Counted from the stretch's first letter, positions 7,806-17,779 are shown. The stretch: 64,000 nt of DNA from Paraflavitalea sp. CAU 1676 (GCF_029223285.1 NZ_JARHUJ010000005.1:734492-798491), one strand, 5' to 3'. Numbers and translations are program-made. The notes: generated by a model from the letters alone, not told the origin.

Positions 7806-9311
7806 TTACCAGATAAACGCCGTAACGGCCAGGCCAAATGTCCAGTGATTGAATCTTACCTTTTCCGAAAAAGAACGTTCGTATTTATAGGTACCGTCGG
7901 TATTCACTTCACGCAGGACATCGATGTCGAAATCGTGGTCCGAATCGAAATAGGCCGCATAGGCTTTGATACCCAGATTGCGCGCAACCCTTTTTTGAAT
8001 GCCCATACCGCTGCTCCAGCTAAACGTATATTCCGGCTTATAGCGGATGTAGGGCAATTCCTTTACGGTAAACAGGTCCTGGAAATCTTCACGTATCACC
8101 ACCATCACATTCCCTTCGGCACCTACCGAACTGCCGGCGTTCAGTTTAGCGGTGATGAACCAGTTGTTGCGCAGCGGCAAACTGAAGAAGGGACCCACGT
8201 GCAGGTAACGTACACCCATAGGTTGCGTGTAATATTCATCGCTGATGAGGTTGACGGTTGGGTCGTTAACGACCAGTTGATCATCGTTGGCGGGAAAACT
8301 CGTAAAAGCAAACTCTCCGCCGATGCCGAAGTTCTTATGAAAGAACCAGGCGCCTTCTAATCCAAAGTTGAAGCCCCGCTCGGCATGCAAACCTTTGTTG
8401 CTTTTAATGAGGTCGCCTGAGCTGGCTACGGCAAAACCCAGCCTCAGCTCGATAAAGCTGGGGCGCTTGCCCACCGGGAAAGGATCGCTGCGCAAGGGTT
8501 TGTGCAGCCCTTTATCCTTGAAAATCTTATCGGCAAAGAAATAGCCCAGTTCGGTAGACAGGATGCCGATGCCGGCTCCGGCGAGCACGTCGGATATCCA
8601 GTGCCGGTTGTTGAGCTGGCGGCCTACAGCGGTGGCCGTCGACATGGTATAGGCAGCAACGCCGTACAGTGGGTGCCGGTACTGGCCATACTCTTTGTTG
8701 AGGAAAGTGGCATTCATAAAGGAGTTGGCGGTATGTCCCGATGGGAACGAATTGCGGTCGTCGCCACTGGGCCTTTGCACTTTTGCCGAGTATTTGATCG
8801 TATTTACTGTAATGCCCATAATGGCGGCCGAGAAAGCGTAAGAGACAAAAGCACGGCCCATGCTGTGCTTGCCCTTCACCCCCACTGCATTGAGTCCAAA
8901 TACAGCCAGGGCGGGTACGTATTGCAGGTAATCGTCGTAGTGATGCCGGAAGGTGGGTATATACCGGTTGCGCAGTTTGCGGATCTCTTCTCTTTCACCC
9001 CAGGTAAGGGCCGATGCGGCAAATAAGGCGATGGGCACGGCCGTCATCCGAACAAATTTCGATTGCCAGAAGCCGGGGCGGTTGGTGAGTGAATCGGGTG
9101 GATTGGCCAGGGAGAAGCGGGATGCCAGCAGGCCTGCGGGTGGTTTTACGCCAATGGTGTTTTGAACATCGTAGTCCGGAGCAAGGGTGTCAGGATCTGC
9201 TATCAGGTTAGCCTGATCAACTTGCTCCCTCAAAGTATCGGTTTGCTGTGCGAATAGCGGACGTGCACAACCGATCAATAATAGCAATAGTCCACAAGCG
9301 TACTTCTTCAT
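7806..9311 (-). CDS. PAP2-family phosphatase with C-terminal outer-membrane barrel
   Basis: 501 residues from the ATG at 9311 ('MKKYACGLLLLLIG', a signal peptide); the frame runs further upstream without a better start. The N-terminal half carries the PAP2 phosphatase signature: 'KYSAKVQRP' (KX6RP), 'SFPSGHTANSF' (PSGH) and 'GRQLNNRHWISDV' (SRX5HX3D-like). The C-terminal half (from about residue 270) is beta-rich, with alternating segments such as 'FIELRLGFAV' and a final 'FGLAVTAFIW' strand, as in outer-membrane barrels. It probably dephosphorylates lipid substrates (undecaprenyl-PP or lipid A type) on the periplasmic side; the true substrate is not evident. Confidence 0.82.
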   Translation of the reverse strand: MKKYACGLLLLLIGCARPLFAQQTDTLREQVDQANLIADPDTLAPDYDVQNTIGVKPPAGLLASRFSLANPPDSLTNRPGFWQSKFVRMTAVPIALFAASALTWGEREEIRKLRNRYIPTFRHHYDDYLQYVPALAVFGLNAVGVKGKHSMGRAFVSYAFSAAIMGITVNTIKYSAKVQRPSGDDRNSFPSGHTANSFMNATFLNKEYGQYRHPLYGVAAYTMSTATAVGRQLNNRHWISDVLAGAGIGILSTELGYFFADKIFKDKGLHKPLRSDPFPVGKRPSFIELRLGFAVASSGDLIKSNKGLHAERGFNFGLEGAWFFHKNFGIGGEFAFTSFPANDDQLVVNDPTVNLISDEYYTQPMGVRYLHVGPFFSLPLRNNWFITAKLNAGSSVGAEGNVMVVIREDFQDLFTVKELPYIRYKPEYTFSWSSGMGIQKRVARNLGIKAYAAYFDSDHDFDIDVLREVNTDGTYKYERSFSEKVRFNHWTFGLAVTAFIW

Positions 9312-9513
9312 AAGTGTCGGTAATTGGTGGTAATACGGGTACGCGGTAGCTGACAAGGCACTTCGAAAATACGGCACACCCGGGGCATTTGCCGGTTAAT
9401 TTTATGCAACCAGTATTATTTACCCATATACCTTGAGAGGAGTTATACAAACCGACCTTATCCATTTACGGGGGCTTTCGCAGCTACTTTTGATATGTAA
9501 GGAGAATGTTGAA

Positions 9514-9547
9514 GAAAAAAGAGAAGAGGTCTGGCCCCGCCAAACCT
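9514..9547 (-). terminator. Rho-independent terminator
   Basis: On the minus strand AGAGGT and TGGC arms pair with GCCA and ACCTCT around a 3-nt loop, with one internal mismatch, followed by a T-rich run. It lies 34 nt after the stop of the 60-codon gene and supports that gene being transcribed. Confidence 0.65.
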
Positions 9548-9580
9548 CTCCTGAGGACAAGTATAGTACGGATGTTCTTG

Positions 9581-9763
9581 TTAGTTGTTCGGTGCCGGAT
9601 CTCGTGGCGACAGGGATGCTTCTATTTGGTCGAGTTGCTGCATCAACGTTTTGATCCTGTCGCGTGTGGCGTACAGATCGGGTAGGGGGGCGCCTTTTTG
9701 GAGCATAGCGGTAAAGGATTTTATTTCGTAAATGATCTGGGCTCTCAAAACTATCGTCTCCAC
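9581..9763 (-). CDS. Small hypothetical protein
   Basis: About 60 residues from a GTG at 9763. The sequence is helical and amphipathic, with heptad-like Leu/Ile spacing ('RDRIKTLMQQLDQIEASL'), and ends in a Pro/Asn-rich tail. No family is recognised. The frame remains open and protein-like for about 15 codons upstream of the GTG but contains no ATG, so the true start is uncertain. A terminator follows 34 nt downstream. No signal peptide, so probably cytoplasmic. Confidence 0.45.
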   Translation of the reverse strand: METIVLRAQIIYEIKSFTAMLQKGAPLPDLYATRDRIKTLMQQLDQIEASLSPRDPAPNN

Positions 9764-9846
9764 AAATTCTGTTTCGATAAACCTGTAAAAGTTTAATGCC
9801 AGCGCCAGACTTTAAGATGAAGACTTGAAAATGAAGTAGCTATATT

Positions 9847-9864
9847 ATAGCCTGCTTAGGCTAT
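9847..9864. promoter_or_regulatory. Inverted repeat upstream of the imuA operon
   Basis: ATAGCCT-GCTT-AGGCTAT is a perfect 7-bp inverted repeat in the 220 bp between the small minus-strand gene and imuA. A second short dyad, CTAA-N5-TTAG, lies about 45 bp before the imuA ATG. Either could be the damage-response operator; I cannot tell which. Confidence 0.3.
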
Positions 9865-9985
9865 CTTAAAACTGTGGAAGCCTCTCCCATAATAGTTGGG
9901 GTTTGTTGAAAAAGTGGATAATGAATGGGACAAATGCTTGCTGGGTGCTAAAAATATTAGTAATATTGCGTCAGGGATTTTAGCA

Positions 9986-10720
9986 ATGATGGTACAGCAG
10001 CAAGCGATAAAAAAGCAACTGGAGCAGGAGATACTGCTTATGCAGGGGTTTAAGCCCTTAACGGCTGATCCTGCGCGGACCATCGATATAGGGCCTATGG
10101 CGGCATGCTTTCCCTATGGACAGTTTCCCCTCGGTAATATGCATGAATTCCTGGTGGGGAATGAAATAGATGATGCCTGCACGTCCGGCTTCATAGCCGG
10201 TATCCTGACCGGCCTTATGCAGAAAGGCGGCGCCGCGATCTGGATCAACCAGTCTAAGAAATTGTATCCCCCCGCTTTTACCCAATTTGGTATCGAGCCC
10301 GACCGGCTCCTGTTGATCGATGTACGCAAACAGCAGGAAGCCTTGTGGGTAATGGAAGAAGCATTGCAATACGGCGGACTCGCTGCAGTAGTGGGCGACC
10401 TGCACAAGATCGATCTCACGGCGTCGAGGCGGCTGCAGCTGGCAGTAGAGAAAAGCCGGGTAACGGGCTTTGTGATCCGCAACAGCGAACGTGCCTTGAA
10501 TACCATTGCCGCAGTAGCACGATGGAAAATATCCACGGCAGCCAGCGAATCGTCCGATGGCTTGCCCGGCGTAGCCCATCCCAGGTGGAAAGTAGAGCTG
10601 CAGCGTGTACGCAACGGAAGGCCGGGCGCCTGGATCGTTGAGTGGCAAGCCGGTAAGTTCCGGTTTGTAATACCACCTGCTATCAGCATCCTGCCTGCCA
10701 CCAAAAGAAAAATAGGATGA
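9986..10720 (+). CDS. imuA: ImuA-like RecA-related mutasome protein
   Basis: 244 residues from ATG 9986 (a second ATG follows directly). The opening 'KKQLEQEILLMQGFKP' is typical of Bacteroidota ImuA. The RecA-like core is recognisable ('IDIGPMAACFPYGQFPLGNMHEFLVG', 'AAIWINQSKKLYPPAFTQFGI', 'LLLIDVRKQQEALWVMEEAL') but no classical Walker A P-loop is seen. ImuA works with ImuB and DnaE2 in translesion synthesis and induced mutagenesis. imuB starts 1 nt after its stop, so the two are translationally coupled. A longer form from TTG 9896 is possible but its extra residues look non-conserved. Confidence 0.85.
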   Translation: MMVQQQAIKKQLEQEILLMQGFKPLTADPARTIDIGPMAACFPYGQFPLGNMHEFLVGNEIDDACTSGFIAGILTGLMQKGGAAIWINQSKKLYPPAFTQFGIEPDRLLLIDVRKQQEALWVMEEALQYGGLAAVVGDLHKIDLTASRRLQLAVEKSRVTGFVIRNSERALNTIAAVARWKISTAASESSDGLPGVAHPRWKVELQRVRNGRPGAWIVEWQAGKFRFVIPPAISILPATKRKIG

Positions 10721-10721
10721 T

Positions 10722-12224
10722 ATGGGCAGGCGTTTCCTTTCAATCTGGTGCTGCTATCTCAAAGCAGATTATTGGGTACTGCGACAACCTTCCCTTAGGC
10801 ATACTCCATTTGTACTGGCCGCACCCGATCATGGGCGCGCCGTAGTACAGGCTGTTTGTCCCTCGGCTTTTGCGGAAGGCATTGAACCAGGCATTACCGT
10901 AGCCGATGCGCGCACCATCTTATCCGGCGTAGAGGTGCTGGACGATGAACCGGGCATGGCCGATAAACTGCTGCAAAGACTGGCAGCCTGGTGTATACGC
11001 TTTACCCCAGTGGCAGCAGTAGATGCACCCGATGGCCTCTTGCTCGATGTAAGCGGTTGTGCCCATCTGTGGGGTGGTGAGAAAGCCTATCTGGAAGAGA
11101 TCTTGCTGCGCTTCGGGCAACTCGGCTTTACCGTTCGCACCGGCATGGCCGACACGATCGGCGCGGCCTGGGCTTTGGCCCGCTTCTCCAAGGGTAACAC
11201 CATAGCGCCGCCTGCCACTCATATCGAACACCTGCTGCCCTTACCGCCGGAAGCGCTTCGCCTCGGGCCGGCGCTCACGGCCCGTTTACGGCAGCTGGGC
11301 CTCGATCGCATTGGGCATTTTATAACCATGCCCCGGCAGGTGTTGTTGCGGCGGTTTGGGACTGATTTTCTACTGCGGCTCGATCAGGCTACCGGCCATG
11401 CGCTGGAAACACTTGATCCGGTAGAACTGCCATCGCTGTATGAAGAACGATTACCCTGCCTGGAACCCATCGTGACTGCAGCGGGTATTGAACTCGCCTT
11501 GCAACAACTGCTCGAAGCCCTTTGCAGCAAACTGCAAAAAGAAGGCAAAGGCATCCGGCAGGTGGTATTAAAAGGATTCCGGGTTGATAATATGATTGAA
11601 CAGATCGAAGTGGGTACGCATCGTGCTACACTGAATGTTGCTCACTTGTTTAAGCTATTCGAACAGAAGATACCACAAATAGAACCTGCCCTGGGCATCG
11701 AACTGTTCCTGCTCATTGCTTCGAAAGTAGACGAAATCGCTCCCTTACAAGAGAAGATATGGGAAGGCAGCGCTGGTATGGAAGATACCGGGTTGTCGGA
11801 GTTGATCGACCGCCTGGCCAACCGCATCGATATCAAACAAATTCATCGCTTTGCACCGGCTGAGCAGTATTGGCCGGAATGGTCATTTGCCGACGCGCCA
11901 ACGCTGCATGGAAAAATTGACCAGGCCTGGCCTGCCGGTAAGCGCCGGCCGGTACATATGTTGTACCAGCCGGCACCCATACAGGTAGCTGCACCGGTGC
12001 CCGATTATCCGCCCATCCTTTTCCGTTATAAAGGCAAGGTGCACAATATTAAGAAGGCCGATGGCCCCGAGCGCATCGAACAGGCCTGGTGGCTGCAAAC
12101 CGGTGAGCACCGGGATTATTATGTGGTAGAAGACGAAGCTGGTCAGCGCTTTTGGGTATACCGCAGTGGTCATTACGATGAACACAATAAAAGCCAATGG
12201 TTCCTGCACGGATTCTTTGCTTAA
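10722..12224 (+). CDS. imuB: ImuB, Y-family polymerase-like mutasome subunit
   Basis: A 500-residue Y-family-like protein. The N-terminus 'FLSIWCCYLKADYWV' sits where active DinB/UmuC polymerases carry the catalytic DxD/Cys-Phe motif but lacks the Asp. 'LLLDVSGCAHLWGG' replaces the S-x-D-E motif, as in other ImuB proteins, which are non-catalytic adaptors linking DnaE2 to the replisome. Palm/finger and little-finger-like regions continue to about residue 370, followed by a C-terminal ImuB-specific region ('RFWVYRSGHYDE'). I see no clear beta-clamp-binding motif. It is flanked by imuA (1 nt) and dnaE2 (9 nt). Confidence 0.88.
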   Translation: MGRRFLSIWCCYLKADYWVLRQPSLRHTPFVLAAPDHGRAVVQAVCPSAFAEGIEPGITVADARTILSGVEVLDDEPGMADKLLQRLAAWCIRFTPVAAVDAPDGLLLDVSGCAHLWGGEKAYLEEILLRFGQLGFTVRTGMADTIGAAWALARFSKGNTIAPPATHIEHLLPLPPEALRLGPALTARLRQLGLDRIGHFITMPRQVLLRRFGTDFLLRLDQATGHALETLDPVELPSLYEERLPCLEPIVTAAGIELALQQLLEALCSKLQKEGKGIRQVVLKGFRVDNMIEQIEVGTHRATLNVAHLFKLFEQKIPQIEPALGIELFLLIASKVDEIAPLQEKIWEGSAGMEDTGLSELIDRLANRIDIKQIHRFAPAEQYWPEWSFADAPTLHGKIDQAWPAGKRRPVHMLYQPAPIQVAAPVPDYPPILFRYKGKVHNIKKADGPERIEQAWWLQTGEHRDYYVVEDEAGQRFWVYRSGHYDEHNKSQWFLHGFFA

Positions 12225-12233
12225 GGAGGACTA

Positions 12234-15200
12234 ATGATGAAGTATGCCGAATTACAAGTGACATCCAATTTCAGCTTCCTGCGGGGAGCTTCGCATCCCG
12301 AAGAACTCGTGGAGGAGGCGGCAGCCCTTGGTTATGAAGCCGTGGGGCTAACCGATCGCAATACGCTGGCCGGTATTGTGCGGGCGCACGTGGCTGCCAA
12401 AGAAAAGGGCATTCGCTTTGTGGTCGGCTGCCGGCTCGATCTGCTGGATGGTCCTTCCCTGCTCGCTTATCCGATGCGGTTGCAGGGCTATAAAAATCTC
12501 TGCAACCTGCTGACGACCGGTAACCTGCGCGCCGAAAAAGGCGACTGTCACCTCTATAAGAAAGATGTGTTGGCATTGGCCGGCGACTTGTTGTTCATAC
12601 TCATTCCGCCCGAAAAGCTTAATGCGCAATTCGATTTTGATCGCAGCTTCTATGATCAGTTGCCCGAATGGCGCGCCCACCTCACCAATTTGTATATAGC
12701 TGCATCCTGTAGTTACAGCGGGGAAGACCGTAAACGGCTATTCAGGCTGCAGCAGATCGAAGAAAAGTTCAGCATACCCATGGTGGCTACCAATGATGTG
12801 CATTATCATCAGGCAGCCCGCCGCGAGTTGCAGGATATCGTTACCTGCATTCGGGAGCAATGTACCATCGAAATAGCTGGCTTTCGCCTGCACGCCAATG
12901 CCGAGCGATACATGAAGCCCGTAGAGGAGTTACATCGCCTGTTTATGCATTACCAGGAGGCTGTGCAGAGAACCTGTGCAGTAGCCGATGCTTGTTCCTT
13001 TTCGCTCGATGAGCTCCGTTATGAATATCCGGAAGAGATTACCACGGAAGGGCGCACGCCACAGGAAGAATTGACCGTGCTGGCCTGGCGGGGCGCCCAT
13101 GAACGGTATGGCGCCGTAGTGCCGGATAAGATCACGGCTGCCATTCGCTACGAACTCACTTTCATTGAAGAGATGAACTATGCGGCTTATTTCCTCACCG
13201 TGTACGACCTGGTGCGCTATGCACGGAGCAAGGATATATTGTGCCAGGGCAGGGGATCGGCCGCCAATTCCACCATCTGCTTTTGTTTGGGGATCACATC
13301 TGTCGACCCCACCCAATTCGATCTCCTCTTCGAACGGTTTATTTCTTCGGCCCGCAACGAGCCGCCCGATATCGATGTCGACTTCGAGCATGAGCGTCGC
13401 GAAGAGGTGATACAATACATCTATGAGAAGTACGGGCGCAACAGGGCCGCCATCGTAGCCACGGTAACCACTTTGCACCAAAAGGGCGCCATCAACGATG
13501 TGGGCAAAGCCATGGGCCTCTCGCTCGATGCCATCAAACGCCTGTCGGGCATAGTATGGGAATTTACACACGAATACATCGATGAAAAGCGGGTAGTAGA
13601 GCAGGGACTGGAGCCCGGCGATAAGCTATTGCTGAAAGTGCTGCAGCTAACGCAGCAGTACATGGGGTTTCCGCGCCAGCTGGGCCAGCATACCGGCGGC
13701 TTTGTCATCACGCGGGGTAAACTGTCCGACCTATGTCCCATCATGAATGCCCGCATGGAAGGCCGCACCTGCATCGAGTGGAACAAAGACGATATCGACG
13801 CTCTCGGCTTCCTGAAGATCGATGTGCTGGCGCTCGGCATGCTTACCTGCATCCGCAAAGCATTCGATATCGGCAAAGCCCATTATGGCCTCAACCTCAC
13901 CCTGGCCAGTATACCCATGGATGATGTGGCGGTGTATGACATGATCGGACACGCTGATACCATTGGTGTGTTCCAGATCGAGAGCCGCGCCCAGATGGCC
14001 ATGCTGCCCCGCATGAAGCCGAAGACCTTTTACGATATCGTGATCGAAGTGGCCATCGTGCGGCCCGGCCCCATCCAGGGCGATATGGTGCATCCCTACC
14101 TGAAGCGGCGCAATAAGGAAGAGTTGGTGACCTATCCCTCACCCGAATTGGAGGAGATACTGAAGCGCACACTCGGTGTGCCTTTGTTCCAGGAACAGGC
14201 CATGCAGATCGCGATCCGCTGTGCAGGATTCACTCCCGCTGAGGCTGATGCCCTGCGGCGCAGCATGGCCACCTTTAAGTCGCATGGCATGGTCACGAAG
14301 TTCGAGGAGAAACTCATCCGCGGCATGCTGGCCAATGGATATACCTTGGAGTATGCTAAGCGCATCTTTCGCCAGTTGGAAGGATTTGGCTCTTATGGAT
14401 TTCCGGAAAGCCATGCTGCGAGCTTTGCCCTGCTGGTCAATGTATCGGCCTGGCTCAAGTGTCATTATCCCGATGTGTTTGCCTGCGCCTTGCTGAATAG
14501 CATGCCCATGGGCTTTTATGCCCCGGCACAGATCGTACGGGATGCCCGGGAGCACGGCGTGGTAGTGAGGCCGGTAGATGTAAACCTGAGCGATTGGGAT
14601 AATAAGCTCGAAGAGCAGGAGGGGAAATACAAAGCGATCAGGCTCGGCTTTCGCCAGGTAAAAGGCCTTCGACAGGAAGAAATGGATAAGCTGGTAGCGC
14701 AGAGACGATCGGGATTCGATCGTATCGATCAGTTAAGGGATATTGGGATAGCGGTGTCTTCGCTGGAGCAACTGGCTTATGCGGATGCTTTTAGATCGAT
14801 GAGGCTCGACAGGCGGCAGGCCTTGTGGGAAGCCTCCCGCAAAGATGCACCCGTAGGCATCTTCCAGGGCATGTCGGAAAAAGATGCCGCAGAAGAGTCG
14901 GTCCAATTGCCGGTGATGGCCGAGTCGGAGCAGGTGGTACATGATTATGGATCGGTATCCTTATCGCTTAAAGCGCATCCTGTGAGTTTCCTGCGCGAAA
15001 AGCTGCACCTGTTGCGGATAACGCCTACAGGCGCGTTGGCCGATGCAGCCGATAAAGACCAGGTGAAGGTGGCAGGCCTGGTATTGGTGCGCCAGCGCCC
15101 GGGTACTGCCAGCGGCATCTGCTTCATGACCATTGAAGATGAAACAGGCAATGCCAACCTCGTGATCTTTCAAAAGCTATTCGATCAATACCGGAAAGAG

Positions 15201-15461
15201 ATATTGCAGTCGCAGCTCATTATGGTGGAAGGCAAAGTGCAGAAGGAAGGAGAGGTGGTGCATGTGGTGGTGCAGCAATGCTTTAACCTGAATAAATTAC
15301 TGCGTACGTTAACACCTGCCGACGACCATGCGCCAACCGTACAGGCCACCGCCCGGGCCGATGAAAAGGATGGCGTGTATATAGCGGCCGACTATAAGCC
15401 CGTACAGCACAAGCATACGCAGCAACCATCGCTGTTCGATAAGGCACGTAACTTTAAATGA
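12234..15461 (+). CDS. dnaE2: Error-prone DNA polymerase III alpha subunit DnaE2
   Basis: A 1075-residue C-family polymerase, shorter than replicative DnaE1 (about 1150-1200) as expected for DnaE2. Order: PHP domain (1-200, 'YAELQVTSNFSFLRGASHPEE'-type start), palm with 'PDIDVDFEHERREEV' and 'FLKIDVLALGM' carrying the catalytic carboxylates, fingers, then an OB-fold region ('VKVAGLVLVRQRPGTASGI'). A strong Shine-Dalgarno (AAGGAGGA) precedes ATG 12234; ATG 12237 is an alternative. It completes the imuA-imuB-dnaE2 operon, which gives damage-induced mutagenesis and lesion bypass in many bacteria. Confidence 0.93.
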   Translation: MMKYAELQVTSNFSFLRGASHPEELVEEAAALGYEAVGLTDRNTLAGIVRAHVAAKEKGIRFVVGCRLDLLDGPSLLAYPMRLQGYKNLCNLLTTGNLRAEKGDCHLYKKDVLALAGDLLFILIPPEKLNAQFDFDRSFYDQLPEWRAHLTNLYIAASCSYSGEDRKRLFRLQQIEEKFSIPMVATNDVHYHQAARRELQDIVTCIREQCTIEIAGFRLHANAERYMKPVEELHRLFMHYQEAVQRTCAVADACSFSLDELRYEYPEEITTEGRTPQEELTVLAWRGAHERYGAVVPDKITAAIRYELTFIEEMNYAAYFLTVYDLVRYARSKDILCQGRGSAANSTICFCLGITSVDPTQFDLLFERFISSARNEPPDIDVDFEHERREEVIQYIYEKYGRNRAAIVATVTTLHQKGAINDVGKAMGLSLDAIKRLSGIVWEFTHEYIDEKRVVEQGLEPGDKLLLKVLQLTQQYMGFPRQLGQHTGGFVITRGKLSDLCPIMNARMEGRTCIEWNKDDIDALGFLKIDVLALGMLTCIRKAFDIGKAHYGLNLTLASIPMDDVAVYDMIGHADTIGVFQIESRAQMAMLPRMKPKTFYDIVIEVAIVRPGPIQGDMVHPYLKRRNKEELVTYPSPELEEILKRTLGVPLFQEQAMQIAIRCAGFTPAEADALRRSMATFKSHGMVTKFEEKLIRGMLANGYTLEYAKRIFRQLEGFGSYGFPESHAASFALLVNVSAWLKCHYPDVFACALLNSMPMGFYAPAQIVRDAREHGVVVRPVDVNLSDWDNKLEEQEGKYKAIRLGFRQVKGLRQEEMDKLVAQRRSGFDRIDQLRDIGIAVSSLEQLAYADAFRSMRLDRRQALWEASRKDAPVGIFQGMSEKDAAEESVQLPVMAESEQVVHDYGSVSLSLKAHPVSFLREKLHLLRITPTGALADAADKDQVKVAGLVLVRQRPGTASGICFMTIEDETGNANLVIFQKLFDQYRKEILQSQLIMVEGKVQKEGEVVHVVVQQCFNLNKLLRTLTPADDHAPTVQATARADEKDGVYIAADYKPVQHKHTQQPSLFDKARNFK

Positions 15462-15530
15462 GCTGCCGCACGCGCACCGGCGAAACCTTCGCGTCAGGCT
15501 CCAGGCTCCTTAATAGTTGAATCATTAGCG

Positions 15531-17768
15531 TTACTCAAATATATCCAGCTCAGCAATAGAAAGCTGGCGGTTATTGCCGGCCAGCTCAGTAGCTTCAATG
15601 CGTACATAACGGGCTGCCTGCGGTTGAACCAGAGCGTGATAGCGCATCGTAGGGTCATTGACCAGGTTGCCAAATTCGAAAGAGCCTGCGTCTTTCCATA
15701 CCTTCCCATCTGTACTCACCCTGATAATGCCTTTGGCCAATAGTCCCGTGCCGGCTTTTACCGGCGGTGTATAGGCAAATCCACGGATTGGGTGTTCATG
15801 GCCAAGATCGATCGTAATGAAATGAGGGCCCTCACCATCTGCACTCTGCCACCAGGTATTGTCTTTGGCATCGATGGCCAGCCCGCCTTTATGGTTGGGT
15901 GTTTCACTATCGGCAGCTTCAATTTTCCAATTGTTCTTAATAATACCCAAACGGGTTGTCGTTACTGCCCCTCGTTGGTCCTTAATGAAAGCTACCGCTT
16001 TTATATTGGCCTGGGCCGATGGGAATGGTGCTGTGTAATGAGTGGAGTGTACAGTAGGTTCCGTTCCATCCGTTGTATAATAGATCTGGAGCCCGGTGGC
16101 CAGGTTTGCCGCAGCGTTCTCCCCATGTGGCTTCCAACTGAAAGCTTCTCTCATGGGTTCAATGGTAACCATGCCCTTGTTATCTCTCGAAGCCTGCAGC
16201 CTCGGTGGTCTGCTTTTGTAATAATGGGCGGTGATATTGGCAATGGATGGCAAAGTTCTGTATTGGGTAAAGCGGACGCGGAATTTGGCAGCCGTAACAT
16301 CTGGAAACCGCAGGATGCGTTTATAGCCGATATTGGTAGCTGAGGCTACTTGTTGCCATTGACCGTTTATCCAGGCATCCACAGTATGCTCCTCCACGCT
16401 TTCTCCCCGCGTACTGATCGCTTCCTGCAAAACGAAGCGGTTGATGGTAACCGGCTTTGGTGTAGTGATGATGATTTCAGGATTGGCAATGTTCACAGGC
16501 GCAAAACTGGTAGCACTATTGTCGAGCGCAGCGACTGGTCCTTTAGCGCCCTTCAATAAGTTGACGCCATAGGTTGCGCGGATCCTCCGGCCCGTTTCTT
16601 CCAGGCAGGCCACATCTGCCGGCGAGAATTTGCCCAACCTGTTGGGCGGTATATTCAGTAGGAAGGTGGAATTGCCACCCACCGATCTTTCATAAATATC
16701 AAATACATCATCGGCGCTTCTCACTTGCTGGGCCTCATCATCGCGGTAAAACCATCCCTCGCGGATGGAGGTATTGGTCTCTGCCTGCTGATAGTGGAGG
16801 TATTGAGCACTGTATAGTTTTTCACGGCTGCCCAGGTCATCCTGCGTAAGGTCGCCGAAACTGCCCAGGGTATCCGGATTGGTAGCATAGGGTATTACAT
16901 TCCATTCGGTAGGCCGGGTACGGCCAGCTTCGTTGCCACACCACCGTATGTCTTCCTTGCCGAAGATCACCGCTTTAGGCGCCAGCGCATGGATCAGTTT
17001 TCTCCAGGCCTGGTAATTATAACGCTGACCTCCTTTTGTTTTGGGGTGCGCCCCATCGAACCACACTTCGTGTACCGGGCCATATTCGGTCAGCAGTTCA
17101 AAGAGCTGGTTCAGGAAATATTCGTTGTAATCATCCACTTCAAATTGAAAGGTAGTCTTGTTGGCGAATGGCCTTCCGGACACTGCTCTCGGTATAGTGC
17201 GTTGTGTATACTTGCTGAGATTGCCGTACAGTCCGTCGGCCGATTCGATCTGGAAGAGGTCGGCGGGCGACAGGTAGATGCCCACCTTCAAACCATATTT
17301 GGCACAAGAGGCGGTAAGCTCTTTCAGCACATCGCCCTTGCCATTTCGAAAACCGGTCGACATGATGCCGTGATTCGTGTAGCGGCTTTGCCATAACACG
17401 AAGCCATCGTGGTGTTTAACGGTCAGGATGACCATCTTCATGCCGGCAGCCTTCATGGCCTGGCACCATTGGTCGGTATGCAGTTCCTTCAGGTCGAAGA
17501 TGCGGGGATCTTCCTTGCCATTACCCCATTCCAGGCGGGTGAAGGAGTTGGGGCCAAAATGGATAAAGGCAATGAACTCGTTGCGCAGGGCAGCATACTG
17601 ATTGGCCGTAGGTATTACATGGGCAGCTTTGCGGATAATGTCGTCGTGTGTATCGGTAGCGCTTACCGGGATCGTAGGCTTATACCCAATGGAAGACGAC
17701 GATGGCTGTGCGTAAGCAGTAGTGGCCAGCACAATACCCGGTATGAATAGAGAGAGCAGTTTTTTCAT
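15531..17768 (-). CDS. GH29 alpha-L-fucosidase with C-terminal sugar-binding domains
   Basis: 745 residues with a signal peptide ('LATTAYAQ'). The GH29 barrel covers about 45-400: 'FIAFIHFGPNSFTRLEWGNG', 'VILTVKHHDGFVLWQS', 'VGIYLSPADLF' and 'VHEVWFDGAHP', which contains the Asp nucleophile. A chitobiase/hexosaminidase-like C-terminal domain ('YYTTDGTEPTVHS', about 555-610) and an F5/8-type (CBM32-like) discoidin domain at the end ('WWQSADGEGPHFITIDLGHE', 'VSTDGKVWKDAG') would bind glycan. It should release terminal fucose in the periplasm or at the surface. It is the last gene of the phosphoesterase-ADH-GH16-GH29 run, 11 nt after GH16. Confidence 0.9.
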   Translation of the reverse strand: MKKLLSLFIPGIVLATTAYAQPSSSSIGYKPTIPVSATDTHDDIIRKAAHVIPTANQYAALRNEFIAFIHFGPNSFTRLEWGNGKEDPRIFDLKELHTDQWCQAMKAAGMKMVILTVKHHDGFVLWQSRYTNHGIMSTGFRNGKGDVLKELTASCAKYGLKVGIYLSPADLFQIESADGLYGNLSKYTQRTIPRAVSGRPFANKTTFQFEVDDYNEYFLNQLFELLTEYGPVHEVWFDGAHPKTKGGQRYNYQAWRKLIHALAPKAVIFGKEDIRWCGNEAGRTRPTEWNVIPYATNPDTLGSFGDLTQDDLGSREKLYSAQYLHYQQAETNTSIREGWFYRDDEAQQVRSADDVFDIYERSVGGNSTFLLNIPPNRLGKFSPADVACLEETGRRIRATYGVNLLKGAKGPVAALDNSATSFAPVNIANPEIIITTPKPVTINRFVLQEAISTRGESVEEHTVDAWINGQWQQVASATNIGYKRILRFPDVTAAKFRVRFTQYRTLPSIANITAHYYKSRPPRLQASRDNKGMVTIEPMREAFSWKPHGENAAANLATGLQIYYTTDGTEPTVHSTHYTAPFPSAQANIKAVAFIKDQRGAVTTTRLGIIKNNWKIEAADSETPNHKGGLAIDAKDNTWWQSADGEGPHFITIDLGHEHPIRGFAYTPPVKAGTGLLAKGIIRVSTDGKVWKDAGSFEFGNLVNDPTMRYHALVQPQAARYVRIEATELAGNNRQLSIAELDIFE

Positions 17769-17779
17769 GTTGCAATAAA

